This document shows positions 26,140-34,310 of a DNA stretch of 40,626 bases, piece by piece. The notes under the pieces were generated by a model, which did no database searches, was not told the origin of the DNA, and saw only the letters and a program-made list of their open reading frames with translations. Numbering within the stretch: the first letter of the stretch is position 1; each line of letters begins with the position of its first letter. The position numbers were made by a program, and so were the translations under genes. Where the stretch lies: contig CALUYW010000018.1 of assembly GCA_944325105.1 (NCBI GenBank), forward strand, positions 1 to 40,626. Reading direction: 5' to 3'. The stretch comes from Candidatus Gastranaerophilales bacterium. GTDB taxonomy: Bacteria > Cyanobacteriota > Vampirovibrionia > Gastranaerophilales > Gastranaerophilaceae.

Positions 26140-26892
26140 GTGGAACAGCAAAAGAATTCAGAACTTTTTCTCAACAATGTTTATGCTCTTCCCTTGTGGG
26201 TTAGGCAGGTTGTTTATATAAAAACCGAACAAAAGCTCTCGGAGGAGTTGGATGATTTTCTTGATTTGCTTAATCCCAAGGAACCATTGCAGTTTGTTGT
26301 TCCAAAAATTACTTTTAAGGGCAAAAAGGAGCTTGAAGAAAGAAGCAATAATCTCAGCGACCAGTTTTACATTTTCCTTGAAAATTGCATGGAAAAATTT
26401 GACATATTTGAAATAACGCTGAGAAATTTTTGGACACTTTCCGAAACTTCGGCAATTTTTGTCCGTGCGGTTGAAAAAGAGTTCATAGAAATTCCGGACT
26501 CCGAAAGAAATTATGTAATTATACAGTTTTTGGCAAATAAAATAAGAACGGGCGAACTGTTAAAAAGGCTGGGTAAGATTGATGTTATTCAGTTGGAAAA
26601 TGCAATTAGGGAGCAGAAAAGAAAAGTTGAAGCCGGCAACAATATAAGAATTGCTGATGTTATGATAGAGCTTGGCTATATAACAGAAAGAGATATAAAG
26701 ATTATTCTCCTCTTTAAAGAAGAATCTAAAAAACGCTTTATTATGGGCTTAGGTCTTGCATCTTTAAAAATGGAAAAACAGGAAACCGTTGCTCAGGTTT
26801 ACCAAAATATGCAGCGCGAGCTAAAACGTCTTGAACATGAAAACAGAATTTTAAAATCAAGACTCAGAAAGCTCTTGAATATTAAAGGTTAA
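26140..26892 (+). CDS. MshEN-like domain protein of unknown function
   Basis: 250 residues from a GTG start with GGGGTGA five bases upstream. Residues about 135-192 (TGELLKRLGKIDVIQLENAI, then IADVMIELGYITERDIKIIL) follow the repeated L-x-x-x-G-x-I-x-x-x-Q-L pattern of the MshEN/GspE N-terminal domain, which in some proteins binds c-di-GMP. The N-terminal half is not recognised. The C-terminus (210-248) is a coiled coil. No ATPase domain is attached. It is divergent from the flagellar operon, so it may link a signal to motility or pili. That role is inference. Confidence 0.5.
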   Translation: MEQQKNSELFLNNVYALPLWVRQVVYIKTEQKLSEELDDFLDLLNPKEPLQFVVPKITFKGKKELEERSNNLSDQFYIFLENCMEKFDIFEITLRNFWTLSETSAIFVRAVEKEFIEIPDSERNYVIIQFLANKIRTGELLKRLGKIDVIQLENAIREQKRKVEAGNNIRIADVMIELGYITERDIKIILLFKEESKKRFIMGLGLASLKMEKQETVAQVYQNMQRELKRLEHENRILKSRLRKLLNIKG

Positions 26893-26894
26893 CC

Positions 26895-27839
26895 ATGCGG
26901 GAGATTTTTCCCAATTCTCTTTTATCCTCTTATAGGGAGGATGTGGTAGATGAAGAGTACTTTGGCTTTATTTTTTTGTATGAAAATTTCAAAAGATTAA
27001 AGTCTTTTGGTGTTGATAATAATGCAAGGTTTTATTTGAGGTCTCTTTCTAAACCAATTCAAGCAAGTATTATGGAGGATTTTGACCTTCATAATCTTTT
27101 GGGTTTAACACAAGAAGAAATTGCAATATGTTGTGCGTCTCACAGTGGTACAAAAATGCATTGTGAGCTTGTTAAATCTATTTTAAATAAAGCGGGTCTT
27201 GATGAATCGTGTCTAAAATGTCCAAAAGCTATAGCGCTTGATAAAAGGGATTTTGGAGATGACAAAAAAGAAATTTATCATAACTGCAGCGCGAAGCATG
27301 CACTTATGCTATGCGCATCGAAAATTAACGGCTGGAGTTTGGATAGTTATTTAGATTTTGAGCATCCGTTGCAGCAATTAATCAAGCAAAGACATTTATC
27401 TTTAAGTGAGGCGGATGACTTAAGAGTTTCTCTTGATGGTTGCGGAGCACCTGTTTTCGCGCTTAAAATTGATGAAATTACAAAAATGTTCTTTAACTTT
27501 TTTAATAATGAAAAATACTCTTTTATAAAAGAAGCAATTGTTAATAACCCATATGTTTTTGGTGGCTATGACAGGCTCGATAGTGAAATAGTTGAACTTG
27601 GTAATAAAAACCTTTTGGCTAAAGTCGGTGCGGGCGGATTTTTGCTTGTTTATAATATAAAAGAAGATAAGATTTTGATTATAAAAATGTCGCAAAATAA
27701 TAACATTCCAAGGAGAATAATAGCCTTAAATGCTCTGTATCAGCTCTCTTGGATAGATAAGAACCCCTCGCCCGATTACTATTTCAATGATTGGGGTGTA
27801 AAGGTAGGGAAATATATTTGCAATTTTTCTTTTTCGTAA
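26895..27839 (+). CDS. Asparaginase-family protein (PF06089 type)
   Basis: 314 residues with the features of the AnsA/thermolabile asparaginase group. They are RSLSKPIQAS near the start, CCASHSGTKMHCELVKSIL, YHNCSAKHALMLCAS (NCSxKH is the hallmark) and SLDGCGAPVFAL. It likely hydrolyses asparagine to aspartate and ammonia. It starts two bases after the stop of the MshEN-like gene, so the two are co-transcribed. Confidence 0.85.
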   Translation: MREIFPNSLLSSYREDVVDEEYFGFIFLYENFKRLKSFGVDNNARFYLRSLSKPIQASIMEDFDLHNLLGLTQEEIAICCASHSGTKMHCELVKSILNKAGLDESCLKCPKAIALDKRDFGDDKKEIYHNCSAKHALMLCASKINGWSLDSYLDFEHPLQQLIKQRHLSLSEADDLRVSLDGCGAPVFALKIDEITKMFFNFFNNEKYSFIKEAIVNNPYVFGGYDRLDSEIVELGNKNLLAKVGAGGFLLVYNIKEDKILIIKMSQNNNIPRRIIALNALYQLSWIDKNPSPDYYFNDWGVKVGKYICNFSFS

Positions 27840-27869
27840 CAAAGTATGGAAAAAAAACACTAACCGCGC

Positions 27870-27875
27870 TAAAAT
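27870..27875 (+). promoter_or_regulatory. -10 box of the DivIC-like gene (leaderless candidate)
   Basis: TAAAAT lies six bases before ATG 27882 and no Shine-Dalgarno is present. It supports this ATG over the in-frame ATG at 27888. Confidence 0.4.
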
Positions 27876-27881
27876 CAGTCT

Positions 27882-28340
27882 ATGCAGATGGAAAATGTAA
27901 AAACACTAAGCAAGGACAACCTTAAGCAGAAGGTTCAAAAAAATCAAAAAAAGAAGAATACAAAAGTTCGCTTTTATCATTCTTTTTTGACAATTGTTCT
28001 TATATTGTGTGTTTTCCAAATAAGCTATAGTGCTCTTTTGAATATTTCAAAAATTGTTATATATCAGGGGAAAATTATTAAATCGCGTCAGCTTTTAGAG
28101 CTTGCACAAAAGAGAAACAAGACTCTAAAACAGGAGGTCGAGAATTTCAACTCTATGAAAAAGGTTGAATCAATTGCCAGAAATAACCTTAAAATGGCTG
28201 CCAAAAACGAGGTTCTGGTTATTATTAACGAACCCGAGAAAGAAAAATTTGTGCCAAAGACTTTTAAGGAAAAGGTTGTTTACTTTTTTGAGCAAAAAGT
28301 TGCAAGCAAATTTATGCTAAACGAAAACAGTCCCCTTTAG
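27882..28340 (+). CDS. Septum formation initiator (FtsL/DivIC/FtsB-like)
   Basis: A 152-residue single-pass membrane protein. A lysine-rich cytoplasmic N-terminus is followed by one transmembrane helix (about 34-54), a coiled coil (about 60-92) and VESIARNNLKMA (95-106), the signature of DivIC/FtsB. These proteins help recruit and activate the septal peptidoglycan synthase. FtsL and FtsB/DivIC cannot be told apart here. The C-terminal 40 residues exceed the typical length. Confidence 0.8.
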   Translation: MQMENVKTLSKDNLKQKVQKNQKKKNTKVRFYHSFLTIVLILCVFQISYSALLNISKIVIYQGKIIKSRQLLELAQKRNKTLKQEVENFNSMKKVESIARNNLKMAAKNEVLVIINEPEKEKFVPKTFKEKVVYFFEQKVASKFMLNENSPL

Positions 28341-28341
28341 T

Positions 28342-28497
28342 TTATTTTACAAGCTTTATGTTTGGTGTAAAACCAAGACCTGTGTTTGTGGTGTTTATTG
28401 CTGCAGATGCCAATCTGCGGCGTTTTTTGGCGCCTTTTAGCATTAAATCAACGCACTCAAGAGAATTACTCATTGGTCTTGATAATTTTTTAAGCAT
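28342..28497 (-). CDS. Possible 51-residue basic small protein
   Basis: The frame begins MLKKLSRPMSNSLECVDLML and continues with GAKKRRRLASAA, ending TPNIKLVK. An AAGGA ribosome binding site lies seven bases before the ATG. It fills a gap that otherwise holds nothing, beginning its stop one base after the stop of the convergent DivIC-like gene. No family is recognised. It may be co-transcribed with the glutaredoxin operon upstream or have its own promoter. Confidence 0.5.
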   Translation of the reverse strand: MLKKLSRPMSNSLECVDLMLKGAKKRRRLASAAINTTNTGLGFTPNIKLVK

Positions 28498-28585
28498 AAA
28501 CACATCCTTATCCTATGCCTAAAATATCGACACATGTGCTTTTTTACTTTAGAGTGCGTTTGATTTTGTTACAAAAATTTTACAA

Positions 28586-28837
28586 TTAAAATTTAATGCA
28601 GCCGCTGTTGTATGCTTCCATTAAGTCGCTATAGCCGCCTATTCTTTTGCCGTCAATGATAATTTGCGGCACGGTAACTTCGCCTTTGATATCATACATA
28701 TGAGCAAGTTTTTCTCTCCATAGTGACTCGTCTTTGTCGATTTTGTGTTGAGTATATTCAACATTGTGCTCATTTAAAAATGCCAGTGCTTTTTTGCAGT
28801 ACGGGCAGTAATCAACGGTATAAATTTCTACATTCAT
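28586..28837 (-). CDS. Glutaredoxin
   Basis: An 83-residue glutaredoxin of the GrxC type with active-site CPYC (11-14), the cis-proline region VTVPQIIIDGKRIGGYSDL and the usual glycine pair. It reduces disulfides with glutathione or a similar thiol. It overlaps the upstream TPR gene by four bases. Confidence 0.93.
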   Translation of the reverse strand: MNVEIYTVDYCPYCKKALAFLNEHNVEYTQHKIDKDESLWREKLAHMYDIKGEVTVPQIIIDGKRIGGYSDLMEAYNSGCIKF

Positions 28838-29295
28838 TTTCCTATCCTTTTTAGAACTTTTTCTACGCTCTCTTTTTCATCTTGCGCTACGTCTAATTTC
28901 AGATAGTCTTCAAAATATTCTTTTGCGCTTTCCAGGTCGTTTCTTGCCATAAAAAGCATACCGAGTTTTTTATATGCGAAAGGAAATTTTTCATTAACCG
29001 TAAGTGCTCTAAGGTATGAGCCTATTGCTTTATCAAGCTGATTGTTGCATTCATACGCTTCACCCAAGTTATAGTAAATAATTGCACTTTGGTGATGCTC
29101 GATAAGTTCTTCATAGTTTGCAACGGCGCTTGCATAGTCACCCAGTTCAAACTGCAGTCTTGCAAATTCATAAAACAATTCCCAGTTGTCAGGCTCTTTT
29201 GCCTGTGCAACTTCAAGCGCTTCAAGCGCTTCGTCGTACCTGCAGTCTTTAATAAGCTCTCTTATGTAATCTATTCTTGAAAGTTCGTTTTTCAT
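28834..29295 (-). CDS. Small TPR-repeat protein
   Basis: 153 residues with about four TPR units (YDEALEALEVAQAKEPDNWE, YASAVANYEELIEHHQSAI, LDKAIGSYLRALTVNEKFPF, LESAKEYFEDYLKLDVAQD). No signal peptide. TATAAT (minus strand, 29309-29304) ends eight bases before the ATG, so the mRNA may be leaderless or nearly so. It forms an operon with glutaredoxin and is divergent from yebC. Confidence 0.8.
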   Translation of the reverse strand: MKNELSRIDYIRELIKDCRYDEALEALEVAQAKEPDNWELFYEFARLQFELGDYASAVANYEELIEHHQSAIIYYNLGEAYECNNQLDKAIGSYLRALTVNEKFPFAYKKLGMLFMARNDLESAKEYFEDYLKLDVAQDEKESVEKVLKRIGK

Positions 29296-29337
29296 ATGGT
29301 TTAATTATATAGCAAATAAGGAAAATAAGGAAATAGT

Positions 29338-30132
29338 ATGTCAGGACATTCTAAGTGGGCAAATATTAAACATAAAAAAGCAAAAACAGACGCGGCTAAA
29401 GGTGTTAGTTTTGCTAAGTTTTCAAGAGAAATAATTATTGCTGCTAAAATTGGCGGAGCAGATATTGCGGGTAACTTCAGATTAAGAACTGCGGTAGAGA
29501 AAGCAAAAGCAGGCGGTCTGCCTAACGACACAATTAAAAGAGCAATTGAAAAAGGTGCAGGCGGCGGCAGTAATGAAAATTATGAAGAAATCACATACGA
29601 AGGTTATGGTGCAGGCGGTGTTGCGGTATTTATTGAGGCTGCAACGGATAACCGCAACAGAACCGCGGGTGATGTCAGAAGTTATTTTACAAAGTTCGGC
29701 GGCAACTTAGGCGAAACAGGTTGTGTAGGCTGGATATTTGAACCTGTGGGTGAGATTGTTATAGAAGTTCCAAAAGAACCTGACAAAAAATCCAAAGAAG
29801 TTGTAAAAATGTTTACATTTGATGAACTTTTTGAAGATTGCATGGAATTTGACCCCAAAGACGTTGTTGAAGAAGACGGTGAGTATAAAATTACAACAAC
29901 TGTTGATAATTTTCAAAATACTGTTGAAGGGCTTGAAAAACTCGGCTATAAGCTGAAAAGTTCAGAACTTACAAGAGTTCCCTCTAACTCATGCGAGGTA
30001 ACTGACGCTGCTATAGTAAGAAAAATCTTACTTCTTTTAGATAAACTTGAAGAGCATGACGATGTTCAAAACGTCTATTCTAACTTTGAGGCTGACGATG
30101 ATTTAATTGCTGAAGTGAGTAAAAATCTGTAG
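29338..30132 (+). CDS. yebC: YebC/PmpR/TACO1 family protein
   Basis: 264 residues. The start MSGHSKWANIKHKKAKTDAA is the family signature, with GGLPNDTIKRAIEKG and YEGYGAGGVAVFIEAATDNR following. Members are described as transcription regulators or as factors that help ribosomes translate proline-rich stretches. AAGGAAA lies before the ATG. The stop abuts that of the convergent comEC. Confidence 0.93.
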   Translation: MSGHSKWANIKHKKAKTDAAKGVSFAKFSREIIIAAKIGGADIAGNFRLRTAVEKAKAGGLPNDTIKRAIEKGAGGGSNENYEEITYEGYGAGGVAVFIEAATDNRNRTAGDVRSYFTKFGGNLGETGCVGWIFEPVGEIVIEVPKEPDKKSKEVVKMFTFDELFEDCMEFDPKDVVEEDGEYKITTTVDNFQNTVEGLEKLGYKLKSSELTRVPSNSCEVTDAAIVRKILLLLDKLEEHDDVQNVYSNFEADDDLIAEVSKNL

Positions 30133-30133
30133 T

Positions 30134-32602
30134 TTACTTTAGCTCTTTAAAACCGTTATCAAAATGTTCAACCCTGTAGGTCTTGCCTATGGGGTTTGAA
30201 ATTTTTATAGCCCCGAGTTCTCTTGTAAGAAGTACCTTGGTACCTGATTTTTGAAGAAGTTTAACGGTTTCATAAGACGGATGACCGTAGGTATTGTATC
30301 CGCTTAAAATTATCGAGTACTTTGGTTTTAATATTTTAAGCATATCCTCGCTAACTGAGTATCTTGCGCCGTGGTGACCTACTTTTAGAATATCAACGCT
30401 TTTGTGCAATTCTTTAATCTTAGAAAAAGTATCTGCGCTAACATCTGCCATAAAAAGTGCACGAGTGGAGTTTGATTTTGCAAGGGTTATTATGGAATTT
30501 TCATTATCCGCTTTATTTTTTGATGTGTTATTAAGATTTGCCGTATATGTTGTTAACTCTAAATTACCCTCTTTGTAGATAATTTCATTGTTTTTGGCTA
30601 TTTTATACTCTATATTTTCCTTATTTAGCTTCTCTAAAATCCTTTTCCCTATAGGTTCGCTTGGGTTGGAGTTTTGCAGATAAACTTTTTTAACTTTAAA
30701 ATCATTTAAAATATCGACTGCTCCGCCGCAGTGGTCTGAGTCAAAGTGAGTTATGATTAAAATTTCCAGTTCTTTTATATTTTTGTCTTTGAGGTACTCG
30801 CTTGTTATGATTTTTGCATCAGATAGTCCCTTGTAGGGCATTTTGCCTGTGTCTATCATTATGTATTTGTTCTTTTGAGTTTTAATTAACGTGCAATCGG
30901 AATTTCCCGTATCAAAAGCAAGTATCTCAAAATCACCCTCAGGCAGTTTGATAAAAGTTAAACAAAGTACTAAAACACAAGCCAAAAGCCCATATAGAAC
31001 CTTTTTATTTTTGAAAGATAATTTTATATTTTGAACAATTAAAATAAGCATAATCCAAAATAAAAGCATTTGAACAATATTTGGTGAGGGTGTTGTGATT
31101 ATTGAGTATTTAAGGGTCGAGAAGAATTTTGATATTTTAACAAGTAAAACTAAAAGCGGGTTAGAAATAATATCAAAAAATGCTATAAATTTTATCCCTA
31201 TAAATGGAATAAAGCCTAAAATCGAGCTTATAAAACCAAGAAAGCTTATAATCCCTATAAAAGGTACAACGCAAAGGTTTGCAAAAAGACTCCAAGGTGT
31301 AAAAGTGTTAAAGTAATACATCTGCAAAGGACATACAAAAAACTGCGCGCATAGAGGTACTAAAACCATTGCAAACAGTGATTTTGGCGATATTATCATA
31401 AGAGGAATTTTAAAAGCTTTAGGGTAGTCTTTAATCTTTTTAATAAAATCTTTCTGCAAGGCACTTGCTTTTTGCACTATCGGTTCAATTGATGAAATAA
31501 GACCAATAGTTACGATAAATGAAAGTTGAAAACCTACGTCAAGAAACATTTTGGGGTTAAATATTAACATAATAAACCCTACAAAGAAAATAAGAGCCAC
31601 GGGTTTTGATTGTCTGTCGATTAACTTACCTAAAAGTACAAAAAGAAGCATAATAGAGGCTCTTATAACAGATGGCGGAAATCCTGTCATAAAAGTGTAT
31701 AACACTACAAAAGCTATACCGCCCCAGATAGAAATTGTGTATGGAAGTCTGAGATTTTGCGCCAAAAACCACCAGATTCCAAAAATCAGCGCAACATTCA
31801 ATCCGCTTGCCGCCAAAAGGTGTAAAAGCCCCGAGTTTATAAAGCTCTGTTTTATTTCATCGGGCGGATTTATTGCTTCATTACCAAAAACTATCCCGCC
31901 AAGTATTTCAAGCTGCGGACTTTTTACATATTTTGCGTGCTTATCTGTTATCTTTTTTCTTGCAGTGTCTGTTTTATTCAGAATATACCACCAAAACTCT
32001 TCAAGATTTTTGTAATTGTCTGCTTTGCTTAAAATCTCAAAATTTTTGCCGTTTGAATACAAAATAGAAAAAGTGTCGTGGTATTTTAGGTATTTAGCGT
32101 AGTCAAATTGAGAAGGGTTTGTTGCTGCCTTTGGTTCTCTTAAATTTCCGCAGATTTTTATTTTATCCGAAATTTGAATTTCACCAAAACTTTTACTGTT
32201 ATCATTTATTGTTACAAGGGTTTTGGAGTTATTGATTTTATACGTTTTTTGATAAACTTCTGCCCTATCAACATCAAGGTAAAATTTTGCCCTTGTACCT
32301 TCTCTTGTTTTGGTTGGGATTGATGTTACTCTGCCATAAAGGCAGACGTTATTTGCATGGGTGTTGGCAAGTTCGTTTGTTTCTTTGATTGAATGTTTTG
32401 TGTTTATAAAACCTGCTATAAAAATAAGAAAAACAAAAAGCGTGTGTTTTGGTTTTATTAACCCTAAAAATATAAAAGCACACAAAATCAGCGCGCACAA
32501 AATCGCATACACTTCGCCGTTGGTGGTAATAAAAGTGCATATTCCAAGAATATAAGATATAGTTACTATAATAATTAAAATGGTCTTGTAGTTTGATTCC
32601 AC
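30134..32602 (-). CDS. comEC: DNA uptake channel protein ComEC/Rec2
   Basis: An 822-residue integral membrane protein that passes single-stranded DNA into the cytoplasm during natural transformation. An N-terminal domain (GRVTSIPTKTREGTRAKFYL region) is followed by the multi-helix competence domain starting at HLLAASGLNVALIFGIWW. A metallo-beta-lactamase-like nuclease domain follows, with THFDSDHCGG and KVGHHGARYS. The start is GTG with no ribosome binding site and sits at the apex of a perfect hairpin. No other competence gene is in the window. Confidence 0.93.
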   Translation of the reverse strand: MESNYKTILIIIVTISYILGICTFITTNGEVYAILCALILCAFIFLGLIKPKHTLFVFLIFIAGFINTKHSIKETNELANTHANNVCLYGRVTSIPTKTREGTRAKFYLDVDRAEVYQKTYKINNSKTLVTINDNSKSFGEIQISDKIKICGNLREPKAATNPSQFDYAKYLKYHDTFSILYSNGKNFEILSKADNYKNLEEFWWYILNKTDTARKKITDKHAKYVKSPQLEILGGIVFGNEAINPPDEIKQSFINSGLLHLLAASGLNVALIFGIWWFLAQNLRLPYTISIWGGIAFVVLYTFMTGFPPSVIRASIMLLFVLLGKLIDRQSKPVALIFFVGFIMLIFNPKMFLDVGFQLSFIVTIGLISSIEPIVQKASALQKDFIKKIKDYPKAFKIPLMIISPKSLFAMVLVPLCAQFFVCPLQMYYFNTFTPWSLFANLCVVPFIGIISFLGFISSILGFIPFIGIKFIAFFDIISNPLLVLLVKISKFFSTLKYSIITTPSPNIVQMLLFWIMLILIVQNIKLSFKNKKVLYGLLACVLVLCLTFIKLPEGDFEILAFDTGNSDCTLIKTQKNKYIMIDTGKMPYKGLSDAKIITSEYLKDKNIKELEILIITHFDSDHCGGAVDILNDFKVKKVYLQNSNPSEPIGKRILEKLNKENIEYKIAKNNEIIYKEGNLELTTYTANLNNTSKNKADNENSIITLAKSNSTRALFMADVSADTFSKIKELHKSVDILKVGHHGARYSVSEDMLKILKPKYSIILSGYNTYGHPSYETVKLLQKSGTKVLLTRELGAIKISNPIGKTYRVEHFDNGFKELK

Positions 32603-32613
32603 AAGACCATTTT
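32577..32613 (-). promoter_or_regulatory. Perfect 13-bp hairpin around the comEC start codon
   Basis: On the minus strand AAAATGGTCTTGT (32613-32601) and ACAAGACCATTTT (32589-32577) flank an 11-base loop. The GTG start spans the stem-loop junction. It could hide the start codon in the mRNA or act as a terminator for the gene upstream. Confidence 0.55.
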
Positions 32614-32627
32614 AAATTTTTATTCAA

Positions 32628-32636
32628 ATTATAACA
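32628..32636 (-). promoter_or_regulatory. Extended -10 promoter for comEC
   Basis: TGTTATAAT on the minus strand matches the extended -10 pattern. Transcription would begin about 20 bases before the GTG start, just ahead of the start-codon hairpin. Confidence 0.45.
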
Positions 32637-32638
32637 AA

Positions 32639-33514
32639 TTAATTAATTATTGTTACACCGCAGCCGCCTGAAGTTGACCTTAAGTCTTTGTAGTACTGTC
32701 CGTCCGTGTAGTACATTTCATCCCCGCCGTTATCCTGAAAAATATCTCTGTAAAATGTGTTGTTTGCTCCTTGCGGATTTGCGTAAGGTTGATTTGTGTT
32801 TATATTATTCCAAGCTCTGTTATACATATTTTGTGCGGGGTTTTGATATGCACTGTAGGGCTGATAATAAGGGCTTGAAGTCACAGGAGGACTAAAGCCT
32901 GTCATTGAGCCGCCTGAGAATGGTGAGAAGAAATTTTTCACCATATTTTTTAGCCCGTTTTGCGGTCTGTATGGGTCATTTTGGAAGTTGTACCGCTGCA
33001 TGTTTGCAAGTTGTCGGGATTGGTCTTCAAGAGATGAACTTGCGGTTTTAAGAGTTGCGATTCTTGAGTTTAAATCTCCGCATTGATTTGCACCCAGTAC
33101 TGATTTTTCAAGCCTTTCAACCCTTTCTTTGGCGCTTTGATTAGAATAGGTTTGGTTAAATATTCTTTTCTCAAGTGACGCGAGGGTGTTTTTTTCTTTG
33201 TTACTTATACATTTTTCATCAAGGGTATTTTCTATGGTTTCTACCCTTTGAGCGAGTGAATTTTGCGAGTAGTCTTTTTTGTACAGTTTACTCTCGAGTC
33301 TGCTTAACCTTATTTCAATAGGTTCATCTTCAAAGGTTTTATTAAAGGTTAGCCTTTCTATTTCACTAATTTTGGGGTAGCTTGCACTGTTTGGCACAAA
33401 CTCTGTCCCATCAGGGTTTCGATACTTAAGTTCGGGCAGATTGTCAAATACAATCTCGCAAAATGCGCACTGTATGGTGCTTATGAGTGTTAAACATAAA
33501 ATTAATTTTTTCAT
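32639..33514 (-). CDS. Exported protein with Leu-Glu helical repeats
   Basis: 291 residues. A signal peptide (about 1-19, ending AFC) is followed by repeated helical units that share the pattern E-x-x-x-F-x-x-x-(Y/F)...R(L/V)-x-x-(L/I)E, such as EIERLTFNKTFEDEPIEIRL, RLESKLYKKDYSQNSLAQRV and LEKRIFNQTYSNQSAKERVE. The C-terminal half is rich in Asn, Tyr, Pro and Gln. The function is unknown; a periplasmic or surface protein is likely. The two lone cysteines in the mature part could form a disulfide. Confidence 0.7.
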   Translation of the reverse strand: MKKLILCLTLISTIQCAFCEIVFDNLPELKYRNPDGTEFVPNSASYPKISEIERLTFNKTFEDEPIEIRLSRLESKLYKKDYSQNSLAQRVETIENTLDEKCISNKEKNTLASLEKRIFNQTYSNQSAKERVERLEKSVLGANQCGDLNSRIATLKTASSSLEDQSRQLANMQRYNFQNDPYRPQNGLKNMVKNFFSPFSGGSMTGFSPPVTSSPYYQPYSAYQNPAQNMYNRAWNNINTNQPYANPQGANNTFYRDIFQDNGGDEMYYTDGQYYKDLRSTSGGCGVTIIN

Positions 33515-33553
33515 AACTCAAAAATAGAGTTATCAAAAATAATTTTCATCACC

Positions 33554-34273
33554 CTATTGGGCATTGCCTATTTCAAATATTGTTTTGTCTATTTCTTCAA
33601 GTAATGCGTTTGACTGTGCTTTTATATTTTGAGGAGTGTAGATACTATCTTGCAGGGGCATATAGCGCGAGTAGAAATTTGCATCAAATTTTAAGTTACC
33701 AAGAACTTTTGCACTGTAGTTTACATGTCTTATAGCGTAGTAACTGTTTGTCTGCGCGTATGATGTGTATTGGTATTTTCGCTCAAGATTTCTCGTCTGC
33801 AGGTCAAGTACATTGACATTTGCGTTAAAAAACTGAATAGAGGAGTTGTTGTTTATGCACTCTCTTAGCTTTTCTAGGGTTTCTTTGATTTTTACAAGGT
33901 CGTTGACATAATCCGAGTTTTTATCTTTTTTAATTATTACATCTAAAAACAGCGGGTCATCAAGAGGCGCATCAAGCAAAAGCCCGTCTTTTAAGTCTTT
34001 TTCACTGTATTGTTTTTTAGGGGCGCTTTGTATGGTTTCTTTTTTGTATTCAAAATCCCCCTCGATATCAGGCAGTGTACCATAGTAACCTTTGCCCTCA
34101 AGGTTTTGTGCGGGTTGTTTTTTCTTTCTTTTGAAAAAATCGAAAAAACTTTTTTTCACCGGTTGGTTGTATGAACCGTCAGGGTTAATGATGTTTTGCT
34201 CGGCTTGCACGCTCATAGGGGCACATAGCATAGTAAAACAAAATATTAAAAAAACTACCGCAATCTTTTTCAT
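33554..34273 (-). CDS. Exported protein of unknown function
   Basis: 239 residues with a clear signal peptide (MKKIAVVFLIFCFTMLCAP, cleavage after VQA). The basic segment KKSFFDFFKRKKKQPAQ follows, then a mixed domain and a helical C-terminal half with many Asn and Tyr residues. No family is recognised. TATAAT (minus strand, 34285-34280) lies six bases before the ATG with TTGTCT 16 bases further up, so the mRNA is probably leaderless. It lies upstream of another exported protein on the same strand. Confidence 0.7.
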   Translation of the reverse strand: MKKIAVVFLIFCFTMLCAPMSVQAEQNIINPDGSYNQPVKKSFFDFFKRKKKQPAQNLEGKGYYGTLPDIEGDFEYKKETIQSAPKKQYSEKDLKDGLLLDAPLDDPLFLDVIIKKDKNSDYVNDLVKIKETLEKLRECINNNSSIQFFNANVNVLDLQTRNLERKYQYTSYAQTNSYYAIRHVNYSAKVLGNLKFDANFYSRYMPLQDSIYTPQNIKAQSNALLEEIDKTIFEIGNAQ

Positions 34274-34279
34274 ATATAG

Positions 34280-34307
34280 ATTATACTTTTTTATAAAAAA
34301 AAGACAA
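34280..34307 (-). promoter_or_regulatory. Promoter of the exported protein gene (leaderless candidate)
   Basis: Minus-strand TTGTCT (34307-34302), a 16-base spacer and TATAAT (34285-34280). Six bases remain before ATG 34273. Confidence 0.55.
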
Positions 34308-34310
34308 AAC

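Noticed and set aside
32349-32627. 92-codon minus-strand frame at the 5' end of comEC
   Set aside because: It is an alternate frame of comEC; the hydrophobic competence-protein N-terminus is the better reading.
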